Below are positions 1 through 12,110 of a DNA stretch of 64,000 nt, in pieces. Where the stretch lies: assembly GCA_015179125.1 (NCBI GenBank), contig WHVA01000115.1, positions 62,001 to 126,000 on the forward strand, written 5' to 3'. The DNA comes from Gautieria morchelliformis (taxonomy: Eukaryota > Basidiomycota > Agaricomycetes > Gomphales > Gomphaceae). A program made the position numbers and the translations under genes. Under the pieces are notes generated by a model. That model searched no databases and was not told the origin of the DNA. It saw nothing but the letters and a program-made list of their open reading frames with translations. Position 1 is the stretch's first letter, and each line of letters starts with the position of its first letter.

Positions 1-1472
1 CAGTCCATAAGGGACTGCTAAGAAGTTCAAAAGGAGCCTGGAACCGGCTACCTTAAGTTTTTTTCCCCCGATCGGCACGGCCTGAAATTCAGTAGTGATC
101 ATGAACATTTTAGCGCAATTTGTGGCTTGCCGGCAGCGGTTTTTGCGCGGTATCCAAGTGCTTTTGGGACTTCTATATAGCCACAAATGAACTTGATTTG
201 AGGTTGTAAATACATGGCAGGCGATCACATAGCAAACCATAGGAGCGAACATGTACGGAATAAAGAGCAAAAAACAGAGCTAGACCATCGAGACATCATG
301 AGGACCCATAGTAGCGTGCAGAGTCGAGCGCATCGTTGAACGTGCTGGGAATCGAAGCGAGTAGGGAATTGAGATGGGGAGAGCGAGCTTGGCATCTAGG
401 TAAGTGGTACGTGCAGGGAATATATTGAAAGCAAGTCGCGTGTGGCAGAAAACGAGAATGCGTCAGCAATCGAGAGCGATGAAAGATATCGAAATGCGAT
501 GAAGGGGCAACAGGGAGTGGATACGGCAGGGAGAGGCTGTGAGAGTGAACCACTGTGGAAAGCATAAAGCATGAGTGACGAGCTTGGCTGCACGAAAGAG
601 GCATGGGAATACGATGAGATGGCTGACTTAGTCGCGGTATCGGGCTGTGCAGAGGAGAACGAAGGTGAGCAAACATACAAGAGGATGCGGCACATGGATA
701 ACCTGGGGCCGGTATGTCCTGCCGCTTGGACTTCCTTACAGCGGGCGCAGAGAGAGCGGTGGAAGATGAGGCCTGAAAAAATGTCAGAAAGGAGATCTCA
801 TTAATATGAAAGGTTTACCTTCGGCACCTTCTGTATAGTTATGTGGGGAGGAGGCACACGGATCGGCTTGAAATGGGGATTGGAAGAGGAGCTTTGACGG
901 AGAGAGGGGATAAGCTCCGAAAATGAGCGGTCGGTAAAGGTGCTGTCGTCTGGTGGTGATGAGAGTCCAGCTTTCGCACTAGCCCGAGGTGAGGTCCCAG
1001 AGCCTGAAGGACCAATTATAAATAATATATAAATAATATATGCACATTGAAAGGGCTCACCGTTAGATAATTATTTGATAATATCATCAGGCCCAAGGCC
1101 TTTGGAGGCTAGCGCCTTCATAAGGTCTACAAAGGGAAATTAGGTGGGGGGGCGCGAAGAGATTGGCATACGCACTCTCGACCTGTTCTGAGGAATACGA
1201 GCATGAGCTGGATGACATTTGTTTTTCACCAGATGTAGGTATGGGGAGCGAGGAAGGTGATGAAGGTGAGAGGTTGGTTTGGTGATTGAGAGTGCGAAAG
1301 AACGTGCTTATATAACTCCGCGGAAGTCGAAATGACATTAGCAATTTTTTCTAGTCCCGCATGCAGGACAACTGGTTGACTCACTCCGGGGCTCGAAAAT
1401 TCTGTAAGAGGTAAGTGCGTTCTAATCCCAGAAGTGCGTTCTCGTTCTAATCCCACACCAGGACCATCCTCC
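1..1472. other. No gene recognised
   Basis: I see no convincing coding exon in the first 1.47 kb. Short open frames on both strands (for example about 296-695 and 571-804) lack recognisable domains and supporting splice structure. AT-rich sequence around 1015-1085 may be promoter or 3' flank. Confidence 0.4.
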
Positions 1473-2328
1473 ATGGCGGGCAAGGAACCGTGCCTCTGTG
1501 TGCCCTCTTGCACCAAGGCGCTGGGACGAGTTCAACGTGAACGTCACCGGAAGCGGGTGCAAGCTGCACTACTTACAGCCACTGAGAAGCAATACGAAGC
1601 TTGTGAGTAAACACTGGTTCAACTTGTCTATTGTCAGCTAATTCTTTCCATGGTACAAAAGTCCCAAGCACTATACTGCGTTCCCCTCGTAAGCAAAACT
1701 TCCAACCAGATCAGGATCTGCGACGGCGCATATCTTTATACTTTGCTCGGATCTACGATCGGGATGCCGCAGAGATCAGGAACCTGATTCCCCTCACTAT
1801 GACACGATGGGGGAAGGTCCGCATTGCAAACGGTGGAGATAAAATACGAGCACGTTGTGCAGTAAGTCTTGCTCAAGCGCTATCAATTCGTGACTCCTCA
1901 TTTATCCGGGTGCGTCTCATCTATTCATTCTTTGAGGTTACTTGAGACTAATTTAGTTTCTCAATAATCAGTACACACTCATGGTTGCCAATAACCATCG
2001 TGGCCACGATCAACCGCCACAACGCCGTCAGATTTTTTACGGACAGCTGGACTGTATTCTCGACCTTGAACTCCCGGCGTCACGCACGCTCAACCTCGCG
2101 GAACCTACCCGCTTCTTACTCGCGGTCGTGATTCCTTGTTCGACTGGAGGACGGGACGCTACGTGCGAGGTTACGACATATTCAAATACCACCACGATAG
2201 CAATTGATCTCCGTACAGTGGAGTGCGTGGTCGGCCGAGTTCAACGCGGGAACGAGTGGGGGATTATCGACCGAAGTGGCGACTTTGCTCGCACAGTGTT
2301 CGCTGACCCCGTGGATGATGAAGACTAG
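1473..2328 (+). CDS. Conserved uncharacterised basidiomycete protein, 252 aa
   Basis: Three exons give a continuous reading frame: 1473-1602, 1638-1909 and 1972-2328. The introns (GTGAGT..CAG and GTGCGT..CAG, 35 and 62 bp) keep phase. The N-terminus has a Cys-rich start (CLCVPSC) followed by basic residues. The middle contains the motif RDSSFIR across the second splice site. The C-terminal third has the pattern FYGQL then ECVVGRV then WGIIDRSG. From memory this order (RDSSFVRY, FYGQL, CxxGRV, W.IVDRSG) recurs in many uncharacterised Agaricomycete proteins, often beside CACTA-like or KDZ-type DNA transposons. I do not know its function. The frame is intact and ends in an acidic tail (DPVDDED). 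I see no signal peptide or membrane segment. No transposase accompanies it here. Confidence 0.6.
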
Positions 2329-2439
2329 CTGGGGAGGCCAAGGGTGCACTGCGTATATTTGCATTTCATACGCCTCGCGTCGATCGCGTAACAAAGCATG
2401 CTCACTCGCATGCCCACACGCTGTCAAACTCCCGTTGCA

Positions 2440-2665
2440 CTCGCATTGTACTCCCACTCCCACTCCCCGGACTCCCGGACTCGCAATGCCGCACTCCCCC
2501 TCACACTCCCTCGCTCTTCCCGAGCTCACCCTCCGGACCTGGACTCGGACTCCCGCGCTCGCCCTCCGGAGCCGCACTCGCCCCCACGTGATTGCATCGG
2601 TAGCAAATGCGTCGTGGGCCGAGTTCGACGTGGGAGCGAATGAGGGATCATCGACAAGATTTATT
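2440..2665. repeat. CT/CCC-rich low-complexity tract and partial copy of the preceding exon
   Basis: About 2440-2590 is a simple tract built on ACTCCC/CTCGG units. It is followed at about 2607-2658 by a diverged copy of the end of the 1473-2328 gene: reading forward it gives CVVGRVRRGSE, against CVVGRVQRGNE in the gene at about 2225-2260. The copy has no intact frame around it. It looks like a local duplication of the last exon across a simple repeat. Confidence 0.55.
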
Positions 2666-2699
2666 TTTATTTTTATTTTCATTCACTTACAGCGTTTGT

Positions 2700-5600
2700 T
2701 GATGCGGTAGACGAGGTTAATACTAGTAGGTAAACGGCCGCTTACTTTCACTTCTTGTGTATGCAAATAAATTGTATTTCATTTTGTGTACATTGAATTT
2801 TTTGTACCTTGGTACAAGTCCTAATCCAAGCCTAGGATCAGTACCTTAGCTTTTGAAATTTAAGGGGCGCCTGGCAAGTGCAAAAAGGAGCGTCTCAGCG
2901 GCGTTGGCTTGAAAAGCGCTGGTATACAGCGCCTATTGTTTCTACAGTGTTTGAAGTCAGAAATGGGGCCTTTACTTCTTTGTGATGAAAACTTATTAAA
3001 ACAGAGGTCGACTTGTTGAGGCGCATGGAAGAGCAAACGCCACACGACCGTGTTGATATGCGTAGCGTGAGCTAAGGCTGAAGTAACGTCGCTCTAGGAG
3101 GTTCTGACAAGTAAAGCAAACAGTGTATGAGCAGGTGAATACCAACCTGAGTACAGTTCGTTGAGGCTGAATATATGTTATGTAAACTATAGAAGGTACG
3201 TACCTTGCTGCGAATCCGAATATATGACAGGAGTCGACGTTTTGGCAATCAAAAACTTACTAAAGAAACACCAGCAGCATTCAACAGCTCTTATCATAAG
3301 CAGTACATATGTAGGTGAAAATCAGCATGTGAAGCAACGTCAACCAAAGACATATATATGATACGTACGGGAGTCATTACTGCAAGGTATTAGCTCTGCG
3401 ATAGCCAGCTTAATTAATTGGTGGGATGTGGGAGAATGTAAGACCTGTGGTCGCGTTCGACGCTCATGACGGTGTAACAACTTCTTTGTAGACATATCAA
3501 GGGATGGCTAAAGCTGCTTAACTTATGATGATGTTTCTCACCAGTGGAAGACACCGCAGAATAAGCATGAAATATCTGTACCGTATCTGCAGACTATGTG
3601 GGCCATACAAAAAGCAAGACAAGGGACACTCCGACCTGCGTTATGACGAACTCTCTGCTGCGTATTGAGACATGCCCTTCGGACATGGCTACCTATGCTA
3701 CCTGCAGACCAGGATCGTGAGGTTGAATTCCACCCTTAAAACTCAAGCAAGAGTGTGATGTAACGGACCGATCCGCGATCCGAACAGTGGCTCCTAGCAT
3801 TATTCATGGTCCTTCAAGGACAGCACTTGCAATACTTGCGCACGTCGTGTAATAAGATGCGACGTCTGGCAAGGCCAATCTTTGATGGAATTCAAGTTGA
3901 ACAAACCGCACCTCATGCATCAGGGAGGGATTCGTTTTCAACAAAAAAATCAGACGCCCTGCTTACATTACGTAAGGGTTCTAGCCGCCTGCTCAGTGCT
4001 GGCGCAGACGCGGTGGACTTTGGGCCATGTTTTGCACCACTTCTGATGAGGTGGAGCATCATATTTTTCAATTAAAGAATCCTCTCTATGTAGGCTGCGA
4101 TCATAAGTCCTATTGAGTTTTGATGGCATCAGGTAGTGCGCTGAATTATGTAAGAAGCTGGCGGACAACTACGCGTCGGCGCCTAGCTAGGATGGGGCGT
4201 TCAAGTTCATCGATCATCGACATATTTATGACTAGCGACGAAGGGATCGTCTCACTTTAGTACAGTGTACTACGGTAAAAGGCAGCAAGTCTGCCGACGG
4301 CGCTAAATTGCACCGCAGGTCCCCAAATTTAAAATTTAGAAGGAAACTTACTGAAATGAGCATAATTTCTTTTCAAAACGAAAATTCGCCGGTCACGTGA
4401 CCAGTCCAAATTCTTGTCGGAAAATTTTCATCTCAGCCATGACTCCCCTAACCAAAAGAGCCAGGCAGGCAAAGCTTCAGCAAGCTTCAGGCTCTAAATA
4501 CTTTGACTCCAGACTGATTGAAGACCCTTTAGAGAGCTTAGCTGACCCGGATTTCATTCCGGAAGTCAGTGATGCAGACGATATTATGTAACGAAGACGG
4601 CACAGAGTCGTTTAGCCTTTGTCACACTAAAGCTTTTTACTTTATTAATTGGTAATCAGACATGGCTTAAATGCAAAGCAAGCTGCAGTTTGTGGTGAAA
4701 AAAATCAGATCCCACTGCCAATGTGGGCCCAGTTTCATGATGAGCCTCACAATATTAGACAATTCTGTCTAAACAAACAATTTGTATATATTTTACACTA
4801 TTATTATGTGCTGCAGGAGCAACACGATGGTGTCACTCCACGACTGCCGGCGACCGGCAAGCCCCGCAAACTCGGCTAATACCAAACTCCGACATCTCCG
4901 CTCAAAGTCCAAATTTTGAGGGGGTTCCCTGGTAAACGTTGGAATTTTGAAAAAGTAACGAGATACACTTCTAGCTAAGCTCAATCACACTCGATTGCAC
5001 CACTTTTGGAGTGACTAAGTTAAATATCCAAGGTCAAGATACAATCCGCGTCGCGCCTATGACCGAGTGGTCGGTTTTGAGCGTCTGGCACTGTACGTGA
5101 TCCATTGTTGTCATGCAGCACCTACTAACGGCCCTATAATTACAAAACGGTAATCACCGACCGCTAGCGATGGCTAGCGTTGATGATGTCGGGGCCCGGG
5201 AATATCTGTAAAAGGCAACCGTCTCGCCCCCAAGCCAGGGGGAACTTGCCACGTTCCCGCGCACTGGTACGCCGGGTGTCGTAGCTACAGCGCGAGGATA
5301 GCTACTGTACTGACTGATGCGACATCAACGAGCACAGCTACCTACGGCGCAGTCACGATCTCGCATGGCACACGTGCAATTCTTGGCAAGCAAGGGAATC
5401 TTAAGAGATTCTCGTTCGGAGCCGGGCTTCGAACTATTCAGAACCGACGTTCTCTGCACCCCAATTCCTGTGAGAGTCTTTTGTTGTCGACGCGACCGCT
5501 ACTCGAAGTCACACGATTATATCAGATGAGTCGCGGCAGTGCCTTTGGCGCGAACCGGCCGAGTGACCCCTGAAGCCTGCCACCTAAGCTCAGTTCTCCA

Positions 5601-5723
5601 GTCATTCAGTACGCTCAAAATGACGCGCGTTATATATTCCCTTGTGGCGCTCTGTTTGATATCCGTCAAATGTAGCCCTGCCCGTATAAATATGCAAGGA
5701 TGAATTTCGCCGCAAGTACGGTG
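2700..5723. other. Intergenic, no clear gene
   Basis: Three kilobases without a recognised gene apart from the doubtful short frame at 4439-4591. Codon-like stretches are short and interrupted on both strands. I see no tRNA-like cloverleaf and no terminal repeats. Confidence 0.4.
4439..4591 (+). CDS. Short ORF, possible N-terminal relic of a transposon-associated protein
   Basis: This 50-residue frame starts MTPLTKRARQ and ends in an acidic stretch (DPDFIPEVSDADD). Basic-then-acidic starts of this kind occur at the front of many fungal DDE transposases and associated proteins, but nothing downstream continues the protein. It may equally be a chance frame. I cannot give it a function. Confidence 0.2.
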   Translation: MTPLTKRARQAKLQQASGSKYFDSRLIEDPLESLADPDFIPEVSDADDIM

Positions 5724-7636
5724 ATGGTCTCTCCAACTATGCTTCCCGTGCAGTTGCGCACATTCATTCCTGACAGCCAATCTGCGGCACTATCTGCTGG
5801 TACGATAATTACGCTAGATACAGGATGCTAAGCTATTGAAACCGAATCCCGTAATATTCAGCGGGCGCCCTTGCCTTCGTGTGCTTCGACATATTGCTCA
5901 CATTGGACGATGAGGTATACCTCTGCTTCTCATGTTTATTGTAGAAATTGGGCCTGAGTCTTGCGTCCTTCAGGTAGCTCTTGTTTGGAAGTCAGGCGTT
6001 TTTCTATAGCGTGCGCTGCAGTGCACTGACACCAGAGCTGCCAGAGCACCGTCATCGATCATAAAAGGATGCTATATTACGTGCCGATACCTAGGGCTTC
6101 TGAACCTTTTGTAAGAAGGGTGCATTTCGCCTTCAATCAAACGCGAACTAATTTCAGCCAGATTGACGTTCATAGGTAGGATCACTCGATTCTGGGGTCG
6201 CACACTATATTGATTCAACAAAAGTTTATCTGAGCCATAACATAGCTAAAGCTGTAAGTCCAACCGTACCCCCTCACATATCAACTATCACATTCCACTG
6301 ATACGCAATAGTTGTCCGTATTCGATTTGCTTCCAGTATAATCCAATAACGTTTAACTGTCATGGCAGGTGTTCCGCTTGGAAGTGGTATTTCTGCCTGT
6401 ACGTTTTTCTATATTACAGCTTACAAGGAAAATCAACACTATTTCTCAGAATCGTGATTGGGAGCTCATTGGCCTCCTGCAACTTCTTGCTGGCGCTGCG
6501 GCTGGACAATTTATTCCGCAATACTAAGCATTGTACGCATAGTACAGGTGCTCCTCATCTTCACTTACACACCTCTTGTCACAGTTCGCATGTTTTTGAT
6601 CGTCCTTTACACAAGTTGAGTTTCCTCTAACTCGTTCGTAATCTGTTAGTCACCGGCGTGAAATGATTTAAGGTGCATTCGCGGTACGTCGCTGCGCCAA
6701 TACATGTCTCAATGATAGCTCATTATAAGGTATATATACTTCAGGCAGAGGCGGCGCTTGTGTCTCTTTTCGCGGCCCTCAGTCCCCTGATGCCTGAACA
6801 GCAACCTAAACAACTGTTAGGATGCCCGTTCAACGTTTCTCGGGCACATACCCCCAGCATTACACTTACGTGAGCCATAGTCTCGCGATTGAAATTACCT
6901 CTCATGTTTTAATACTCCAACCTATAGGCTATTTGAGTTGGTTTTGACTTGTAAGTCAAGTTATGATGTCTGACACTGGATCTAACTCGGTGAACTTGAT
7001 TTCTTTATGGAGGTGTATACTTCTGTCTTGCGTTATATAAATTTATGGGCCATATGCGAGAGCGGTCGAATATGGTCGGTTACCGCACCATCCGAGACAG
7101 TGGATCGATTACCTCTGTGCTTTCCCTCATGCTTCGGGATGGTTTACTTTTCTATGCAATGTGAGCAACCATTTTTGTTTGCGCAACCATGTTCTAATCC
7201 TTATTTCAGGATTTTTGGTGATAAACTATTGACCTGCTGAAATATAATCCTTGTCTAACGAGTGTCCTCTCGTTTAGTCACAATTTTCGTGACTGGAATG
7301 CTGTTTTGGGTTGGAACGCACGCCCTCGCGGGAATACCGTGAGTCTCCGCAGGTTAGGTCCGCTCCGCAGTTGTTTGTGCTGATATCCTCTGCGATTTTA
7401 GGTGGCTAGTTGCATGTTACTCAGTTTCTGTATGTGGCTAGGGTTGCGTCTAAGTTCTCATTTATGTACCATTTTCTCAGGGGTCCCGCCTCGTGCTCAC
7501 GCTCCACGGTAACCCGAAGGATGCAATGGGTATATATGAACAGGGTACCGAGCTCCTCGTCCAGCAACCACGGCGACTTACAAATGCCTTCGAAGAAGGA
7601 GCATTGCATACGGGCACAGCTCCTACAGGTGAGTAG
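5724..7636 (+). CDS. DUF6533 multi-span membrane protein, copy A
   Basis: The DUF6533 signature is clear after splicing. The first transmembrane part ends FDILLTLDDE at about 5870-5919, the next exon gives VALVWKAP, and a following exon gives CRYLGLLNL. Further on are a hydrophobic segment near 6750, the pair LYKFMGHMRERSN and LRDGLLFYAM at about 7040-7160, and a C-terminal exon beginning GSRLVLTLHGNP at about 7480. The LLRDG-type motif near the end is typical of the family. Suggested introns include 5800-5861. The acceptor at 5860-5861 is chosen because it removes the stop just before it. Start taken at 5724 (MVSPTMLPV). Exons between about 6160 and 6720 are not resolved, so integrity is uncertain. 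These proteins are basidiomycete-specific, with several predicted transmembrane helices and no known function. Confidence 0.65.
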
Positions 7637-8645
7637 ATTTGATTACGGCAGGGTTCTATTCTGAGCTATGGGACCAGAATGACTGTAGAAGAACCAGTAG
7701 AGCACTGGGTTCGGTTGCATCGGTTGCTCGAACGTCCTTGCATTCATTCTTTAATTTTATGGTATTTAACATGTCGCTATCGATGTCAACTATACAGTAA
7801 TTCGACGCCCTCATCTGAGTGGATAATTTACGGAGTTCCGTCGGTGCCATGAGTGAGCAAAATTGATTGTAATTGTCCTAAACCGAGTCTAAAGAAAGCC
7901 AGGATCCGAAACGCGGAGTTTTGATTGATCAACTTTCAGTTTGAATACGGTACGGATTTGGTGGAAATGCCTTGGCCCGGTGGTACTTAATAAGAGGTTT
8001 TGTTTAATTGTACACTGGTGCAGAGGGCTTGCCAATTCATGTAATGAGGAATGGTCATCGACTCATCGATCATCCTGCTTCGTCGGAACAGTCGTCCTCA
8101 TAGGCGCCGGAAATCAAGGCAAGAGCCCCATAAGGCAATAGCTCGATTGTGTTATCATGCAGTTGAGATTAACGGCAGACGCTATTTCGGCGCCAACTAT
8201 TACTGTACGTAGATCCACTTCACGTTGATCTTCAAGTTCGCCGATCGTGCCGCTACCGGCCCTAGCGATTATGTATGACACGACGTCGAGCAGGGCGACT
8301 GCTGCGCTGAGCAACGTATCCCATAATGCTAGTAGTAAGTCGACGATATCTTGCCTTACTGTATAATTCTCATTAGATCGCGGACCGCGTTTCAAGTTGT
8401 TTGCACTCTAGAGGTTCTCCGGGTGTTATTTTGATCACAAAGCTCTCATAGCTGAGGCTATCCCAACAAGGCCCAGGCGCTGCATGAACATCAAACAACC
8501 GTCAAACTTTGACGCAATCACTGAAGATTCATTGCTATCTATGCTGGCCCCCATGGCCTAAGCCAAGCTGATGATATCGCTGTTAGAGGGTCCACCTCAT
8601 CTCTCGTACGTTGTCAGCCAATGTAACCTATTTCCAAGGGCTTGC
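7637..8645. other. Intergenic, no gene recognised
   Basis: About 1 kb between copy A of the DUF6533 gene and the secreted-protein promoter. Only short unsupported frames are present, such as 8114-8395 on the minus strand. Confidence 0.4.
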
Positions 8646-8656
8646 ATATATATAAG
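8646..8656 (+). promoter_or_regulatory. TATA box of the secreted repeat protein
   Basis: ATATATATAAG lies 184 bp upstream of the start codon at 8840, in the orientation of that gene. It is a good core-promoter match, but the distance implies a 5' leader of roughly 150 bp. Confidence 0.4.
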
Positions 8657-8839
8657 TCAGATGCTGTTTAGACTGGATTACCAAGCTAGTATCTTCGTCT
8701 TCATCCAGCTGGTATGCGACACGTCGTCCTTGCGTCTCCTGACATGACGATACTAAACATCCTCATTAACAGCCGGCAGCCTTTCAATTACATTCCTTCT
8801 GGGTCCACTCATTTCCCTACTTACTTTTAATCAGTAATC

Positions 8840-10384
8840 ATGCTTCACTTCAACGTTCTCCTCATGACAACGCTTTTTCTTACCTTGTCTTCTAATGCCT
8901 TGCCAGTGGCTCACGAGGTCAGTCGCTTTTTTTGTGTACTTGCAAGTGACACACATAAATTTTTTATTCCAGGTGGGCGTAGATGGGGCGCATCACCAAT
9001 TTGGACGTGGTGTAATTAACTCCTTCATAGTTTTTCTCTCTTTTTCGTTCTGACGTCCCAACAGTGGCTGCCTGGTATTGAGCCTAGGCGTGGAAAAGCC
9101 CCGCCGAGCATTCCGAAGTCGCCACCAAAAATAACGACTCCAAAAACGCCGCCACCAGAAATAACGCCACCAAAGCCAACGCCCCCCAAAACAACGCCTC
9201 CAGCAACAACGCCACCAGACATAACGCCACCAAAAACAACTCCGGAAAGGACCACTACAGAGTCGCCTTCCACCCACGTCTCGCCCCCTACTCCCGTCTC
9301 GGTGTCACCCCCTGCCTCCCGGTCGTCTTCCTCAGAGTCCACCCACGTCTCACCCCCCACCCCCGTCCCGGTGTCATCCTCTACCTCCCAGTCGTCCACC
9401 TCAGAGTCCACCCACGTCTCACCCCCTACCCCCGTCTCGGAGTCACCCTCTACCTCCCAGTCGTCTACCTCAGAGTCCACCCACGTCTCACCCCCTACCC
9501 CCGTCTCGGAGCCACCCTCTACCTCCCAGTCGTCTACCTCAGAGTCCACCCACGTCTCACCCCCTACCCCCGTCTCGGAGTCACCCTCTACCTCCCAGTC
9601 TGCCTCAGAGTCCACCCACGTCTCACCCCCTACCCCCGTCTCGGAGCCACCCTCTACCTCCCAGTCGTCTACCTCAGAGTCCACCCACGTCTCACCCCCT
9701 ACCCCCGTCTCGGAGTCACCCTCCATCTCACCCCCTACCACCGTCTCGGAGTCACCCTCCATTTCAGCATCGCCTTCCAACCACTTCGGATTCCCTACTA
9801 TCGTCCCGGAGTTGCCCACCATCACATTGCCTATCATACCCCCTACCACTGAGTTGCCTGTTCCAACCGTCTCAACAACGAGTGAAAATGCAACGTCCAC
9901 TGACACGTCCACCGACACATCCAACAACACCTCCACCTCCACCTCCACCTCCACCGACACGTCCACCGATACGTCCACCGACACATCCACCGACACCTCC
10001 ACCGACACCTCCACTGATACGTCCACCGATACGTCCACCGACACCTCCACCGACACCTCCACCGACACCTCCACCGATACGTCCGACACCTCCACCGACA
10101 CTTCCACCGACACCTCTCCTGCGTCCGCAGATACGTCCTCGACGTCAACCGACACATCTGCTGCGTCCACAGATGCATCATCGACGTCAACCGACACCTC
10201 CGCTACATCCACAGACGCCTCGACCTCAACCGACACCTCTGCTACGTCCACAGACGCCTCCTCGACGGCAACCGACACCTCTAGTACGTCCAGCGCCACG
10301 TCTTCACCTGGTGACGGCGCCGGATCTGCTAGGGTCGCGAACTTGAGGGGACGTGCCCTTAAGAATCGGGCAATTATTCAGTAG
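8840..10384 (+). CDS. Secreted Pro/Ser/Thr-rich tandem-repeat protein, 478 aa
   Basis: Three exons, 8840-8917, 8973-9011 and 9065-10384, join in phase 0 (introns GTCAGT..CAG and GTAATT..CAG). Exon 1 encodes a signal peptide: MLHFNVLLMTTLFLTLSSNA, then LPVAHE. A Pro/Thr/Lys-rich stretch follows, based on TPPKTTPP. Next come about six repeats of 23 residues (69 bp) built on STHVSPPTPVSESPSTSQ, then a long STDT repeat region and a Ser/Ala/Thr tail. The C-terminus (RGRALKNRAIIQ) is polar, so I see no GPI-anchor signal. The composition suggests a heavily O-glycosylated, mucin-like wall or secreted protein. An antisense frame spans the same DNA but has no signal peptide or splice logic. Confidence 0.8.
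9268..9770 (+). repeat. 69-bp coding minisatellite
   Basis: About six head-to-tail copies of a 69-bp unit encode STHVSPPTPVSE plus a Ser/Thr spacer. Copies differ by a few substitutions. One lacks two codons and the last is shortened, which fits unequal crossing-over that preserves frame. Confidence 0.8.
9893..10130 (+). repeat. 12-bp coding repeat (Ser-Thr-Asp-Thr)
   Basis: Tandem units of TCCACCGACACC and close variants encode STDT repeats. Third-position variation (GATACG versus GACACC) occurs in blocks, a sign of segmental expansion. Confidence 0.8.
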
Positions 10385-11369
10385 GAATGAGCACCGGCAC
10401 CTGAGCCATTCGATGTAGTGGTAATTGTGAAGGGATCACAGGATCCGGCATATTCAGGACTACTGAATATCATACTATTGTTGCCTCCAAACGATAGACG
10501 TCAAGCATAGGATCTAGACAAGACGAAAGAGGGCAAACATGATTGTATATGGATATATATCCAACTGAGAGTCGAAAGTGCAAAGCCTAGGAAAGGTAGT
10601 AAGGTTGAAAGTTGAAAGTTGTATACAGTATATATGTAGTCTGTGGTCGAATTGATTAATACAGGATGAAGGCCAATAAATTATGAGGAAGAGAAGACCC
10701 TGAGAACCAGATAGTTGTCCGACGACAATGTGAACCCCCACTCTTGACAGCAGAGTTGCATTTCACTGGCTTTGAACACTCGCGACGAAATGCATGGTAT
10801 ACCTTGCTCTGCGCCTGGATTACCATAATTTTGAGCCTTGACGCCTGAGACCGTTGACTTCGTTCATGAGCTGTAAGTTCAACAACCCCTCTGCCAAGTA
10901 GTGGTGCCATCTCTAAATGAGGTTGTCCGCCACCTCCAAATTATAAAAACGAGTCTGACAATGTGGCCGGAGCCTTTCAGGGACCACCACGTGTGGCCGT
11001 GGGCTGATAACCAATCCATGCACATATAAAACCGCCTGTCCGGGGTTTGTGTCACTGTGCATGTGTGCCCCGTGGTGGTCCCTCGACGAACACTTTCCCG
11101 GTCAACCCAAACACGTAGCTGACCAGTGGCATATCTATGCGTCCAGGGCATGTAACAGAGGGCTCTGCGAGAAGATGATGATGCAGAGAATGCTGGAAGG
11201 GCATATCCATGTCAGGAATGGCAGCGTAGCTAACCTGATTTGGTAGGATGCACAGTAGCGGTCATGCGAGAATGAATAATTCTAAGGTAGCGTGCGAACC
11301 CAGCCAAGGACTCATGCCTCCCGACTCTATTGGAGGCTTCCTCATACCAACTGGGCTTCTCAGCCTAAG
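10385..11369. other. Intergenic, no gene recognised
   Basis: The 3' flank of the secreted protein gene followed by about 900 bp with only short unsupported frames. Confidence 0.4.
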
Positions 11370-12110
11370 TGGCCCCATTTGCCGGCAGGGTGATACTTAT
11401 TTATCTGCCAATATGTCCTAGAAATTTTCCAGTGAGAAAACAGTACCAACAGCATGGAAAAGTGATTCAGGATGTGGATGAGCAGAGGGAACAACAGACG
11501 ATGCGTGAATTTTTTTATTGCCATCGCTTTTGGCCTGTTCAAGAGAGTTCGCAATGATCTGGCTCCACGCTTGAATTTCCTTTCCAGCTGTTGTCGCTGT
11601 GCATTGTATGCCGGACACTGCAGTAGGAAGTGGTGCACGGTTTCATCTCTGCTGAGGCAGGCAGCGCACTTCGGTGAGTCGACCTTGCCGATCTTGTACA
11701 GATATTTGTTGAGCGGCACGTGCCCCGTTCGCAGCTGTATCAATAGCGAGCTGTGTCTTCGTGCGAGTCCGTTATTTTGTGCGCATTTCCGGCCCTCGGC
11801 GACTTTCCGAATATCTCCTTCGCTTGTGCTTTCAGCGCCTTGTGGTGCCTTTGCAGCTCGGCGGCCTTGCTGACCGGCAACGTTCCCCGACATGCGATGG
11901 GCAGGTCTGTGTCATCCGTGGATTCACCCTTTGCAGCCCTCTTTGCTTCCCCATCCGCCCGTCCATTTCCCTTCACTTTCGCGTGACCCGGAACCCATCT
12001 CATTAGGATGCGTGATTTGTCTCGCACACTGAGCGTATTCAACAATGATCATGATCCGCATCATGCATGGTGGCGCGGTTGGTAGGACACGGTACCGGCC
12101 ACGAGGGAGA
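11370..12110 (-). mobile_element. LINE 3' fragment (Tad-like, RNase H and C-terminal zinc knuckle)
   Basis: Reading the minus strand, 12045-11740 encodes the end of an RNase H domain (WVPGHAKVKGNGRAD) and then HHKALKAQAKEIFGKSPR. A second frame, 11893-11360, continues with LIQLRTGHVPLNKYLYKIG and the Cys/His cluster CAACLSRDETVHHFLLQC. This is the end of ORF2 of a Tad/I-type non-LTR retrotransposon with RNase H. The two pieces are in different frames, so the copy carries at least one frameshift near 11790, and the endonuclease and reverse transcriptase are absent, so it is also 5'-truncated. No poly(A) tail is obvious. A related fragment lies at 55361-56470. Confidence 0.75.

Noticed and set aside
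571-804. Plus-strand frame of 77 residues
   Set aside because: No domain, no splice partners, no family likeness.
5383-5480. tRNA-like segment (CGGGCTTCGAACTA)
   Set aside because: Only a T-loop-like motif. No acceptor, D or anticodon stems fit around it.
9025-10299. 424-residue minus-strand frame rich in Val/Ser/Glu
   Set aside because: Antisense shadow of the coding repeats of 8840-10384. The plus strand has the signal peptide and in-phase introns.
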